Source of the DNA: DASQPR01 sp963724705 | GTDB lineage: Bacteria > Actinomycetota > Actinomycetes > Mycobacteriales > Micromonosporaceae | DNA: 64,000 nt | Direction: 5' to 3' | Assembly (NCBI GenBank): GCA_963724705.1 | Contig: CAVRVS010000002.1 | Coordinates: 620,001 to 684,000, forward strand | In this document: piece by piece, positions 1 through 7,645 of the stretch | How the letters are laid out: each line of letters begins with the position of its first letter | How positions within the stretch are numbered: the first letter of the stretch is position 1 | Notes under the pieces: generated by a model | Seen by the model: only the letters and a program-made list of their open reading frames with translations | Databases searched by the model: none | What the model was told of the DNA's origin: nothing | Position numbers and translations under genes: made by a program

Positions 1-2
1 TC

Positions 3-479
3 GAGATGGGCGTCCGGGTGCGCTGGGTCGGCCGGCGGCCGAAGCTGTGGCGCAGCGTGATCCACGAGCTGGAGATCGCGGAGGAGATGTCCCGGGACAA
101 CAACCTGATCAACTTGTTCTTCTGCGTCAACTACGGCGGACGCGCGGAGATCGCGGACGCTGCATCCGCGCTCGCCGCCGACGTGGCGGCCGGCCGGGTT
201 CGGCCCGACCGCATCACCGAGAAGGTCTTTGCCCGCTATCTCGACGAGCCGGACATGCCCGACGTCGATCTCGTGCTTCGATCGTCCGGCGAGCAGCGGC
301 TGTCGAATTTCCTCATCTGGCAGGCGGCCTACGCCGAATATGTATCGCTCGACACGTATTGGCCAGATTTCGACCGGCGCCATCTTTGGTACGCCTGCGA
401 GCTCTACGCCCAGCGTGACCGCCGTTTCGGGGGAGCGCTGCCGAACCCGGTGGCACCGCCGCCGGCGACGGCCGGCTAA
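3..479 (+). CDS. uppS: decaprenyl diphosphate synthase UppS, C-terminal part
   Basis: This is the 3' end of a cis-prenyltransferase (undecaprenyl/decaprenyl diphosphate synthase) that makes the polyprenyl carrier lipid for cell-wall synthesis; the 5' end lies outside the window. The diagnostic C-terminal block is visible: the segment RSSGEQRLSNFLIWQ followed by AYAEY and YWPDF matches the conserved substrate-binding region V (R-x-x-GE-x-R-x-SNF-WQ). The reading frame runs from base 3 to a TAA stop at 477-479. In mycobacteria uppS lies a few genes from zur-smtB-glyS, which also follow here, so the neighbourhood is ancestral apart from the inserted genes at 526-6014. Assignment is secure; chain length is not readable from the fragment. 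Confidence 0.93.
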   Translation, partial: EMGVRVRWVGRRPKLWRSVIHELEIAEEMSRDNNLINLFFCVNYGGRAEIADAASALAADVAAGRVRPDRITEKVFARYLDEPDMPDVDLVLRSSGEQRLSNFLIWQAAYAEYVSLDTYWPDFDRRHLWYACELYAQRDRRFGGALPNPVAPPPATAG

Positions 480-525
480 TTTCAAGATCCACTACGTTTA
501 CGGACATCCGATAGTGTCCGAACGT

Positions 526-1344
526 ATGAGGATCTCGGTGCGCGGTCTGTCGCTCGACGTTTCCGTCGACGGCCCTTTGGACGGCCCCGCCGTCCTCTTG
601 TTGCATGGCTTCCCACAGAACGCGACCGAATGGCAACGCGTCGTTCCGGCCCTGCACGCGGCCGGTATGCGGACGATCGCGCCGGATCAGCGCGGTTATT
701 CACCGGGCGCGCGACCGGCCGAGGTCGACGCGTACGCGATGAAGGAATGCGTCGCCGACGCCGTAGCGCTGCTCGACAGTCTCGGCGTCGATCGAACACA
801 CGTGGTCGGCCACGATTGGGGTGCCGTCGTCGCGTGGCGGCTCGCCGCAGACTTCCCGGACCGAGTCCACACACTGACCGCCGTATCGGTACCGCATCCG
901 ACGGCGTTCACCGAAGCGATCGCCAACGACGCCGACCAGCAGCGGCGCTCATCCTACTTCGGGCTGTTCCGGAAGGCCGGTCATGCCGAGGATGTGCTGC
1001 TCGACGACAACGGGGCGCGGCTACGCGCGATGTTCGCCGGCTGTCCGCCGGAGCTGATTGACGGCTACGTGACGCCGATGCTGGATCGGGCGACATTGAC
1101 CGGCGCGCTGAACTGGTATCGAGCGATGTCGAACGCATCGCTGGCCGCCGGCGACGTGACGGTTCCGACGACGTACGTGTGGGGCGACAGCGACCCGGCG
1201 GTCGGCGCAATCGCGGCGCGGGCGTGCGCTCGATACGTGACCGACGACTACCGTTTCGTGCCACTCACCGGCGTCGGTCACTGGATCCCCGACGAGGTAC
1301 CCGGCGCAATGGCCGAGGCGATCCTTGCCCGCATCGAGGACTGA
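526..1344 (+). CDS. alpha/beta hydrolase, epoxide hydrolase-like
   Basis: A 272-residue alpha/beta-hydrolase. The oxyanion-hole motif HGFP is near residue 27 and the nucleophile elbow reads GHDWGA, with Asp instead of Ser. An Asp nucleophile is typical of soluble epoxide hydrolases and haloalkane dehalogenases. The catalytic His is probably in GVGHWIPDE near the C-terminus and an acid residue in WGDSDPA. The ATG at 526 is preferred over an in-frame GTG at 514 because the protein then begins directly at the first strand of the fold. It stands alone on the plus strand between uppS and an acyl-CoA dehydrogenase. Its last 18 bases, including the stop, are duplicated immediately downstream. Substrate is unknown. 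Confidence 0.85.
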   Translation: MRISVRGLSLDVSVDGPLDGPAVLLLHGFPQNATEWQRVVPALHAAGMRTIAPDQRGYSPGARPAEVDAYAMKECVADAVALLDSLGVDRTHVVGHDWGAVVAWRLAADFPDRVHTLTAVSVPHPTAFTEAIANDADQQRRSSYFGLFRKAGHAEDVLLDDNGARLRAMFAGCPPELIDGYVTPMLDRATLTGALNWYRAMSNASLAAGDVTVPTTYVWGDSDPAVGAIAARACARYVTDDYRFVPLTGVGHWIPDEVPGAMAEAILARIED

Positions 1345-1362
1345 GCCCGCATCGAGGGCTGA
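1327..1362 (+). repeat. 18-bp tandem duplication of gene end with stop codon
   Basis: Two head-to-tail copies of GCCCGCATCGAGGACTGA (1327-1344 and 1345-1362, one mismatch). The first copy is the last six codons of the hydrolase including TGA; the second lies entirely downstream and repeats the TGA. Confidence 0.9.
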
Positions 1363-1550
1363 GCCGCGCTCGGACGGAGTCGCGCCGGCGGTTCGAGCGT
1401 GCTTCGCGCCGAAGATCGGGCACGAATGAGCCCGTACCAGCGCAATCGTGTCCCGGCCCGACGCAAACCTGTTTCTCGAGGCCTACTGGCGGGTAACCTA
1501 GCGGATGTGTAGCGGTGCCCTTCGATGCAAAAGCGATGCAGGAGGTGGCC

Positions 1551-3575
1551 ATGACGGCGACGGACGCGCGCCCGGACAGCATCACGCCTGACCCGGCGAA
1601 GGCCGGCGAAAACGCCAACGCCAGCGAAAACGCCAACGCCGGCGAAAACGCCGCGGCCGGGAGCGCAACCCACGTTGACGAGAAGCAGGCACGGCGGGTC
1701 GCGGAGGCCGCCCGGGAAGCCGACTGGCGCAAGCCGAGCTTCGGTAAGCAGTTGTTCCTCGGTCGCCTACGGATGGACCTGGTCGAGCCGTGGCCGACTC
1801 CCGATCCCGAGCAGCAGGCCGACGGTGAGGCATTCCTAGCCAAGCTCGGGGCGTTCACGAAGGACCACATCGACGGCGCCCAGATCGAGCGGGACGCCCG
1901 CATCCCCGACGACGTGTTCCAGGGCCTGGCCGAGTTGGGCGCGTTCGGCATGAAGATCGACAAGTCGTACGGCGGCCTCGGACTGTCCAATCTCTACTAC
2001 TGCCGAGCGCTGGCGATGGCGGGCTCCGGCAGCCCGTCACTCGGCGCGTTGCTGTCGGCGCATCAGTCGATCGGCGTGCCCCAGCCGCTGAAGCTTTTCG
2101 GCTCCGAGGAGCAGAAGAAAACGTTCCTGCCCCGGCTGGCCGGCGGCGAGATTTCGGCGTTCCTGCTCACCGAGGCCGACGTCGGATCGGACCCGGCCCG
2201 GCTGTCGACGACCGCGACGCCGGTCGAAGGCGGCTACCGTCTCAACGGCGTCAAGCTCTGGGCGACCAACGGTACGGTCGCCACGCTCCTGGTCGTCATG
2301 GCGCAGGTGCCCAAAGGCCCCGGCGAGGATGGCGCCGACCACCGCGGCGGCATCACCGCGTTCGTGGTCGAGGGCGACTCGCCCGGCATCACGGTCGAAC
2401 GCCGCAACGCGTTCATGGGCCTCCGCGGCCTCGAAAACAGCGTGACGCGCTTCCACGATGTCTTCATCCCGGCCGAGCATGTGATCGGTCGCGAGGGTCA
2501 GGGCCTCAAAATTGCGCTCACGACGTTGAACACCGGACGCCTTTCGCTGCCGGCGATGTGCGTCGCGGCGGGCAAGTCGTGCCTCGCGATCGCCCGAGCC
2601 TGGTCGGCCGAGCGTGTGCAGTGGGGGCTTCCCGTCGGCCGGCACGAGGCGGTCGCGAAGAAGATCGCTTTCATCGCGGCGACGACGTACGGCCTCGAGT
2701 CCATGTTGGACCTGTGCTGCATGCTGGCCGACGACGACCGCAACGACATCCGCATCGAAGCCGCGCTCGTGAAACTCTATGGCTCCGAGATGGCCTGGAA
2801 GATGGCCGACGAACTGCTGCAGATCCGGGGCGGCCGCGGCTACGAGACGGCCGATTCGCTCGCGGCCCGCGGCGAGAAGGCGATCGGTGTCGAGCAGATC
2901 CTCCGCGATCTCCGGATCAACCGGATCTTCGAGGGCTCGACCGAAATCATGCACCTACTCATCGCGCGCGAGGCCGTCGACCAGCACCTCTCGGTGGCCG
3001 GCGACATCATCGACCCCGACGCCGACCTCGGTCGCAAGGCCAAGGCCGGTGCCGCCGCCGCCGGGTTCTACGGCCGTTGGCTGCCCACGCTCGCCGCCGG
3101 CAAGGGCCAGATCAAGGGTGGGTACGGCGAGTACGGATCGCTCGCGACACACGTACGGTTCGTCGAGCGGGCATCGCGTCGACTGGCCCGCGAGACGTTC
3201 TACGGCATGGCCCGGTGGCGCGGGAAGATGGAGCGCAAGCAGGCGTTCCTCGGCCGGATTGTGGACATTGGCGCGGAGCTGTTCGCGATGACCGCGGCCT
3301 GTGTCCGGGCCTCGGCCGAGCGCCGGCCGGAGGGCACGGAGCTCGCCGATCTCTTCTGCCGGCAGGCGCGGCTTCGGGTCGGTACCCTCTTTGACGATTT
3401 GTGGCGGAACACCGACGACCGCGACGTCGCGTTTGCGCGCAAGGTGACCGAGGGCCGCTATGCCTTTGTCGAAGAAGGCGTGGTGCCGACGCCGACCGAT
3501 GGCGAATGGGTCGCGCCTTGGCAGCCGGGGGAGTCGACCGCCGAGGACGTCCGGCGGCGGATCCCGCCTCGCTAG
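1551..3575 (+). CDS. acyl-CoA dehydrogenase, long (VLCAD/FadE-like)
   Basis: A 674-residue FAD-dependent acyl-CoA dehydrogenase for the first step of fatty-acid beta-oxidation. It is longer than the usual 380-400 residues, and the extra C-terminal helical domain resembles the VLCAD/ACAD9 and large bacterial FadE proteins. Visible family features are FLLTEADVGSDPA (FAD/substrate loop), LWATNG, the QIRGGRGY segment, and IFEGSTEI, whose Glu occupies the catalytic-base position of VLCAD-type enzymes. The start at ATG 1551 is chosen because AGGAGG lies just upstream at 1539-1544; an ATG at 1536 is also in frame. The N-terminus carries a low-complexity Glu-Asn-Ala repeat coded by three 18-bp units. 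It is monocistronic here. Confidence 0.9.
   Translation: MTATDARPDSITPDPAKAGENANASENANAGENAAAGSATHVDEKQARRVAEAAREADWRKPSFGKQLFLGRLRMDLVEPWPTPDPEQQADGEAFLAKLGAFTKDHIDGAQIERDARIPDDVFQGLAELGAFGMKIDKSYGGLGLSNLYYCRALAMAGSGSPSLGALLSAHQSIGVPQPLKLFGSEEQKKTFLPRLAGGEISAFLLTEADVGSDPARLSTTATPVEGGYRLNGVKLWATNGTVATLLVVMAQVPKGPGEDGADHRGGITAFVVEGDSPGITVERRNAFMGLRGLENSVTRFHDVFIPAEHVIGREGQGLKIALTTLNTGRLSLPAMCVAAGKSCLAIARAWSAERVQWGLPVGRHEAVAKKIAFIAATTYGLESMLDLCCMLADDDRNDIRIEAALVKLYGSEMAWKMADELLQIRGGRGYETADSLAARGEKAIGVEQILRDLRINRIFEGSTEIMHLLIAREAVDQHLSVAGDIIDPDADLGRKAKAGAAAAGFYGRWLPTLAAGKGQIKGGYGEYGSLATHVRFVERASRRLARETFYGMARWRGKMERKQAFLGRIVDIGAELFAMTAACVRASAERRPEGTELADLFCRQARLRVGTLFDDLWRNTDDRDVAFARKVTEGRYAFVEEGVVPTPTDGEWVAPWQPGESTAEDVRRRIPPR
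1602..1655 (+). repeat. three 18-bp in-frame tandem repeats
   Basis: Units at 1602-1619, 1620-1637 and 1638-1655 based on GCCGGCGAAAACGCCAAC. They code the A-G-E-N-A-N type repeat in the disordered N-terminus of the acyl-CoA dehydrogenase, so copy-number change would not break the frame. Confidence 0.85.
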
Positions 3576-3636
3576 GTCAAGCGAATGGGCGGCGGTCGGG
3601 ACGATCCCGGTCGGCCGCCCGTTGGCTCGGTCCGGC

Positions 3637-5127
3637 TCAATGGGTCGGCAGATCTTCGCGCGCCCGGCGAGGCAGCAGGTAGACGGCGAGGAACGCGATG
3701 GCTAGCAGCCCGATCTCGATCCACAGTGTCCAGAGCATGCCGTGCTCGACCGTGGTGTGCACCGGGCCGTCCGGTCCGACCTTCAGGATGTCGAAGAAAA
3801 CGGTGCCCAGGATCGCGATACCGAGCGCGCCGCCAAGCTGCTGAACCGCGTTGAGCGTGCCGGCGGCCGATCCGGTCTCATGCGGTTCCACGCCGGACAG
3901 GATCAGATCGAAGAACGGTGCCATCATGAGGCCCATCCCGAAACCGACGACGGCCAACGCCGGTGCGAGTTGCCAGGGCGACGCCCCGCTGCTGCCGACC
4001 GCGAAAAGGATCACGGCGAACAACCCGGTGCCGGCGGCCAGGACGGCCAGGCCGAGATGTAGGAGCCCCCGACCGAGTTTTGCGCTGAGCCCGGCGCTGG
4101 CCACGATGAACCCAACGATCATGGCAGCCGCCTGCGGCGCGCTGGCGAGCCCCGTCTTGAGTGGCGAGTAGCCGAGCCCGATCTGCAGGTAGAGGCTGAA
4201 CACCAAGGAGAAGCCGAGCATGCCGGAGAAGAACGCGAGGCCGGCGACCAGGCCGCCGGTGAACGCGCGCTTGGTGAATAAGCTGGGCGTCACGAGCGGA
4301 TCGCCGCCGCGGGCGGCAACGCGCCGGATCCACCAGCCGAAGCCGGCGAAGCCGATCACCGACAAGCCCATGGCCACGAACGTCCAGGCCGGCCAGCCGA
4401 GATCGCGGCCCTCGACGAGCGGGTAGATGATCAGGAATGCCGAGACGGACATGATGAGGATGCCGCGATAGTCCACACGGGTGGCGTCCGTGCCCCTGGA
4501 ACGGGGGAGGAACTTGATCGCCCCGAGCACGGCGGCCAGACCGAGGGGCAGATTGATGACGAAGATCATGCGCCAGCCCCAGCCGAAATAGTCGGCACTC
4601 ACCAGCCAGCCGGCCAGGATCGGGCCGCCGACCGCGGACAGGCCCATCACCGGGCCGAACGCACCGAACGAGGCGGCCAACTCCTCGTCGCGGAACATCT
4701 CCTTCATCATTCCGAGGCCTTGCGGCAGCATCACGGCGCCGAACAGTCCCTGGACGACCCGAGCCGTGATCAACATTTCCGGACTTTGGGCCACGGCACA
4801 GGCCAGCGACCCGACAACGAATCCGCCCGCGCCGATCATGAACATGCGCTTGCGGCCGTACAGGTCGCCGAGGCGCCCGCCGGTGATAAGACCGATGGCC
4901 ATCGCGAGCGTGTAACCGGCACCGAGCCACTGGATCATGCTCTCGGTGCCATGCAGCTCCGTCCGGATCGACGGACCGGCAATCGTCGTGACGAGTGCAT
5001 CCAGGAGGTCCATCACCTCCGCGGCAAGGATGACGGCCAGAGCCCACCAGCGCCAGCGGTACGGCGTGCCGGTGGCCGCGCGGTCGATGGTGCCGCTGGT
5101 GTGGGCTGTTTCGACCGATGCCGTCAT
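3637..5127 (-). CDS. MFS drug transporter, DHA2 (EmrB/QacA) type
   Basis: A 496-residue proton-driven exporter of the 14-helix DHA2 family. The first helix is followed by a conserved Asp-rich turn (VMDLLDALVTTIAGP), and the loop 2-3 motif appears as GGRLGDLYGRKRMF. Many hydrophobic segments follow, with the helix-5 antiporter-like region near PILAGWLVS. ATG 5127 is chosen because GGGGGTT precedes it; an upstream in-frame start would run into the operator array. It is divergent from a TetR-type gene at 5244, and four near-palindromic operators lie between them. This layout points to drug-inducible export under local TetR control. The substrate cannot be read from sequence. Confidence 0.9.
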   Translation of the reverse strand: MTASVETAHTSGTIDRAATGTPYRWRWWALAVILAAEVMDLLDALVTTIAGPSIRTELHGTESMIQWLGAGYTLAMAIGLITGGRLGDLYGRKRMFMIGAGGFVVGSLACAVAQSPEMLITARVVQGLFGAVMLPQGLGMMKEMFRDEELAASFGAFGPVMGLSAVGGPILAGWLVSADYFGWGWRMIFVINLPLGLAAVLGAIKFLPRSRGTDATRVDYRGILIMSVSAFLIIYPLVEGRDLGWPAWTFVAMGLSVIGFAGFGWWIRRVAARGGDPLVTPSLFTKRAFTGGLVAGLAFFSGMLGFSLVFSLYLQIGLGYSPLKTGLASAPQAAAMIVGFIVASAGLSAKLGRGLLHLGLAVLAAGTGLFAVILFAVGSSGASPWQLAPALAVVGFGMGLMMAPFFDLILSGVEPHETGSAAGTLNAVQQLGGALGIAILGTVFFDILKVGPDGPVHTTVEHGMLWTLWIEIGLLAIAFLAVYLLPRRAREDLPTH

Positions 5128-5153
5128 CGGAACCCCCAGAAGTTGAGGCGTCG

Positions 5154-5222
5154 CGAACACCGTTCGCTTAACTCGAACACCGTACAACAAGCGAATGGTG
5201 TTCGTCGAGCAAACGGTGTTCG
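5154..5222. promoter_or_regulatory. array of four TetR-type operator palindromes
   Basis: Four 13-bp elements of the form CGAAC-N3-GTTCG lie at 5154-5166 (perfect), 5174-5186 (half-site CGAACACCG conserved), 5192-5204 (one mismatch) and 5210-5222 (one mismatch). They are 18-20 bp apart, so they fall on nearly the same face of the helix. They cover the space between the divergent exporter (start 5127) and the TetR gene (start 5244). Binding by the adjacent TetR protein is inferred from position. Confidence 0.75.
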
Positions 5223-5230
5223 TTCGCGAG

Positions 5231-5236
5231 TATCAT
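5231..5236 (+). promoter_or_regulatory. -10 element of leaderless tetR promoter
   Basis: TATCAT ends seven bases before ATG 5244, so transcription would begin at or next to the start codon. The element sits directly beside the last operator of the array. Confidence 0.6.
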
Positions 5237-5243
5237 TTCGGGC

Positions 5244-6014
5244 ATGGTTCGGGACAGTTCGATTCCCATCGCCGCCGACGACCTTCCGGTGCCGGCGTGG
5301 AAGCGCACACGACCGCCCACGACGCCTAGGGTGCAGTTGAGCCGCGACGTGATCGTGGACACGGCGTTGAAGCTGCTCGACGCGGACGGTCTCGATGGCG
5401 TGAGCATGCGGCGGGTGGCCGACGCCCTCGGCACCGGACCGGCCTCGCTCTACGCACACGTGGCGAACAAGGACGAGCTGCTGGACCTGCTGCTGGACCG
5501 GATCGCCGCGGAGATCGACGTGCCCGACCCCGACCCGGCGCACTGGCAGGACCAGCTGCGGTCGGTGGGCCGGCAGTCGTACGAGGTGTTCCGGCGGCAC
5601 CGCGACATCGCGGTGATCAGCCTCGCGAGCGTCCCGACCAGCCAGAATGCGCTACGGATCGCGGATCGGATGCTGGCGATCATGCTGGCCGGCGGCGTAC
5701 CGCCGCAGGTCGCGGCGTGGGCACTCGACCGGCTTTCGCTCTACATCGCGGCCGACTCGTACGAGGGTTCGCTTTACCACAACCGGCGGATCGCAAGCGG
5801 CCTCAGCGAAAGCGAGTTCATGGCCAAGCACGTGTCCGATGTGCGGGACTTCTTCGAACATTTGCCGGCTGACAAATTCCCGCACCTCGCGACGCACGTC
5901 GCGGACATGATGACTGGCGACGGCGACCAGCGGTTCGAGTTCGGCCTCGACATGCTGATCCGCAGCCTCGCGACCTACAGCTCGTCGGACGTGCCGGCGC
6001 CGGAGCCTGACTAG
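5244..6014 (+). CDS. TetR/AcrR family regulator
   Basis: A 256-residue repressor. The TetR helix-turn-helix lies near residues 32-78: the helix VIVDTALKLLDADGLDGVSMRRVA is followed by the recognition part GTGPASLYAHVANKDELL. The C-terminal ligand domain resembles the tetracycline-repressor-type C-domain and is not specific for a known ligand. ATG 5244 is supported by TATCAT seven bases upstream (leaderless arrangement). It is divergent from the DHA2 exporter and has four candidate operators in front of it, so it most likely represses both genes until a drug-like ligand binds. Confidence 0.9.
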   Translation: MVRDSSIPIAADDLPVPAWKRTRPPTTPRVQLSRDVIVDTALKLLDADGLDGVSMRRVADALGTGPASLYAHVANKDELLDLLLDRIAAEIDVPDPDPAHWQDQLRSVGRQSYEVFRRHRDIAVISLASVPTSQNALRIADRMLAIMLAGGVPPQVAAWALDRLSLYIAADSYEGSLYHNRRIASGLSESEFMAKHVSDVRDFFEHLPADKFPHLATHVADMMTGDGDQRFEFGLDMLIRSLATYSSSDVPAPEPD

Positions 6015-6044
6015 CTGCCGCTCAGGTGGTGGCGCTCGCCGGGA

Positions 6045-6455
6045 CTAGACACCGGCGCAGGTCGGGCATGTCCCGAAGATCTCGACGGTGTGGCTGATGT
6101 CGACGAATCCGTGCTCGCCGGCGATCCGATCGGCCCAGCTCTCCACGGTCGGCCCGGCGACTTCGACGGTCCGGGCGCAGGACCGGCACACCAGGTGATG
6201 GTGGTGTGTGCTGCTGCATCGCCGGAAGAGCTGCTCGCCGCTCGGCAGGCGCATCACGTCAAGCTCACCGGCGTCCGCCATCGTCTGGAGGGCGCGGTAA
6301 ACAGTGGTGAGACCAACGCGTTCGCCGCGATCGCGCAGCAGCCCGTGCAGCTCCTGTGCGGTACGGAAGTCGTTGACATCGGCCAGCAACGCGGCCACGG
6401 CGTGGCGTTGCTTGGTGTTGCGTTGGCGGGTGGCGCTGTCGTCGTACGGGCTCAT
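6045..6455 (-). CDS. zur: zinc uptake regulator Zur (Fur family)
   Basis: A 136-residue Fur-family metalloregulator. The winged helix includes GLTTVYRALQTMADAGE, followed by the metal-site run STHHHHLVCRSC and the C-terminal C-P-T-C pair, which together give the structural four-Cys zinc site and the His-rich sensory site. The gene overlaps the upstream smtB gene by four bases (ATGA) and is divergent, across a few genes, from glyS. The smtB-zur pair near glyS is the arrangement in Mycobacterium, where Zur (FurB) represses zinc uptake genes. That context and the Zur-box upstream of smtB favour Zur over Fur or PerR. Confidence 0.88.
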   Translation of the reverse strand: MSPYDDSATRQRNTKQRHAVAALLADVNDFRTAQELHGLLRDRGERVGLTTVYRALQTMADAGELDVMRLPSGEQLFRRCSSTHHHHLVCRSCARTVEVAGPTVESWADRIAGEHGFVDISHTVEIFGTCPTCAGV

Positions 6456-6799
6456 CGCGCCGTTCCGGTCGCGCCGACGGCCTCGCGCGCGCTATTCGGT
6501 GAACCCGGCTCGTTCGCGTGGGCGACCGCGTCGGCGACAATGTGCGCGATGTGGTCGTCGGTGAGCGAGTATTCGGTTTCCCGGCCGCGACGCGATCCGT
6601 GCACGACGCCGGCCATACGCAGCACCCGCAAATGCTGCGATACCAGGGGCTGCGGCGCTCCGAGGGCGTCGACGAGCTGATGTACGCAGCGGACACCGCC
6701 GCCCGCCAACTCGGTCACGATCGCGATCCGCATCGGTGCCGCGAGCGCACGCAACAGCTCGCCGGCGGCGGCAAGGCGCTTGTGCTCGGTGACGTCCAT
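6452..6799 (-). CDS. smtB: ArsR/SmtB family metalloregulator
   Basis: A 115-residue winged-helix repressor. The recognition region reads PQPLVSQHLRVLRMAGVV, typical of ArsR/SmtB, and the C-terminal helix ends in D-H-I-A-H-I-V-x-D-A-x-A-H, the alpha-5 zinc-site pattern. In mycobacteria SmtB derepresses its own operon with zur when zinc is high. ATG 6799 is preferred because TACCGT lies eight bases upstream; the longer reading begins with TTG. It is translationally coupled to zur by a four-base overlap. A perfect palindrome lies over its -35 region. Confidence 0.87.
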   Translation of the reverse strand: MDVTEHKRLAAAGELLRALAAPMRIAIVTELAGGGVRCVHQLVDALGAPQPLVSQHLRVLRMAGVVHGSRRGRETEYSLTDDHIAHIVADAVAHANEPGSPNSAREAVGATGTAR

Positions 6800-6807
6800 C
6801 GCGGCCA

Positions 6808-6813
6808 ACGGTA
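6808..6813 (-). promoter_or_regulatory. -10 element of smtB-zur operon
   Basis: TACCGT on the minus strand, eight bases before ATG 6799. The matching -35 position falls inside the palindrome at 6826-6850, so a bound repressor would block polymerase. Confidence 0.5.
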
Positions 6814-6825
6814 GCCGCCTGAGGT

Positions 6826-6850
6826 CTAGATGACAATCATTGTCATCTAG
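6826..6850. promoter_or_regulatory. Zur box
   Basis: A perfect 25-bp palindrome with 12-bp arms (left arm CTAGATGACAAT) around a single central base. The core has the TGA-n-AAT-n-ATT-n-TCA form of actinobacterial Zur boxes. It covers the predicted -35 of smtB-zur, indicating zinc-dependent autoregulation. SmtB could also read it. Confidence 0.82.
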
Positions 6851-6857
6851 ATGTGCT

Positions 6858-7109
6858 TTACGGCGCGATCTTGTAGATTGCGGCCCCGAGTAAGACGAGA
6901 AGGACGATCAGGCGCATTGCCCGAGTCTGTTGCGGCGTGACCGGCCACGTGTGGGCGAGCAGCCATCCGAGCGCCGCGACCATCGCGAGCAGCAGGATGG
7001 CCCCGATCCATCCGGGCAGGAAGAACGCGAGCAGCACCAGCACGAGTGCCCCGAGGAACACCCCGGTGCGGCCGCCGTTGGTCAGCCGATCCATGATCCC
7101 GTTGGGCAC
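6858..7109 (-). CDS. small two-helix membrane protein
   Basis: An 83-residue hydrophobic protein of unknown function. After a short polar start (MDRLTNGGRTG) come two to three membrane segments: GVFLGALVLVLLAFFLPGWI, AILLLAMVAALGWLLAHTW and a C-terminal LIVLLVLLGAAIYKI. A GTG at 7109 with a G-run (GGGGGG) nine bases upstream is taken as the start. A longer reading from GTG 7190 would add 27 unlikely residues and run through a TATACA promoter-like element near 7155. It lies next to the smtB promoter and convergent or tandem with metal-regulator genes, but no motif links it to metals. Confidence 0.6.
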   Translation of the reverse strand: MPNGIMDRLTNGGRTGVFLGALVLVLLAFFLPGWIGAILLLAMVAALGWLLAHTWPVTPQQTRAMRLIVLLVLLGAAIYKIAP

Positions 7110-7234
7110 GGTCGTTGGCCCCCCATCCTCGCGCCACCGGTACGACCTGGTGATGTATACCGTAGGACCCGGGCCGTGCGACGCGGTCACCGGCCACCCG
7201 GTCGGCAGCAGCGAGACCTGAGATGGGGCGCGAC

Positions 7235-7645
7235 ATGCTCGTCGTCAACCGGTTCATCGTGCCGACCGACGAGGTGGCGCAGACCGAATTCACCGATCGC
7301 GCCACGGCCGCGCTCGAGGTGCTGGCGGCACAGCGTGGCTACGTTCGGGGCGACCTCGGACGGGCGTACGACGACCCGGCGCACTGGAGCCTCGTCACGG
7401 TCTGGGAATCGGTCGGTGCATACCGCCGCGCTCTCGGAACGTTCGATGTCAAGGTGCATGCGACTCCGCTGCTGGCGCAGAGCGTCGATGAACCGTCCGC
7501 GTACGAGGTGCTCGGCCGGGCCGAGCCGGGCGGTTCAGCCGTCCGGTCGGAAAGCGACCGATCGGCGGCCGGAGCCACCGGCCCCGGAGCCGGCCCGGCG
7601 AGACCCACGGACGGCGGGGCGAGCGCACTACGATCGCGTCCATGA
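7235..7645 (+). CDS. antibiotic biosynthesis monooxygenase (ABM) domain protein
   Basis: A 136-residue protein whose first about 95 residues form an ABM/dimeric ferredoxin-like fold: LVVNRFIVPTDE, a helix with AALEVLAAQRGYVRGDLGRA, then WSLVTVWESVGAYRRAL. Such domains are found in small monooxygenases and heme-degrading enzymes, but also in proteins of unknown role. The C-terminal 40 residues are Gly/Pro/Ser-rich and probably disordered. ATG 7235 is chosen over ATG 7223 because of the better alignment to the domain start. The stop overlaps the next ATG (7642) by four bases, so the two genes are coupled. Confidence 0.75.
   Translation: MLVVNRFIVPTDEVAQTEFTDRATAALEVLAAQRGYVRGDLGRAYDDPAHWSLVTVWESVGAYRRALGTFDVKVHATPLLAQSVDEPSAYEVLGRAEPGGSAVRSESDRSAAGATGPGAGPARPTDGGASALRSRP

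Noticed and set aside
5154..5222. LexA/SOS boxes
   Set aside because: Sites look like CGAAC...GTTCG, but the spacer is 3 bases instead of 4, and a TetR gene is adjacent.
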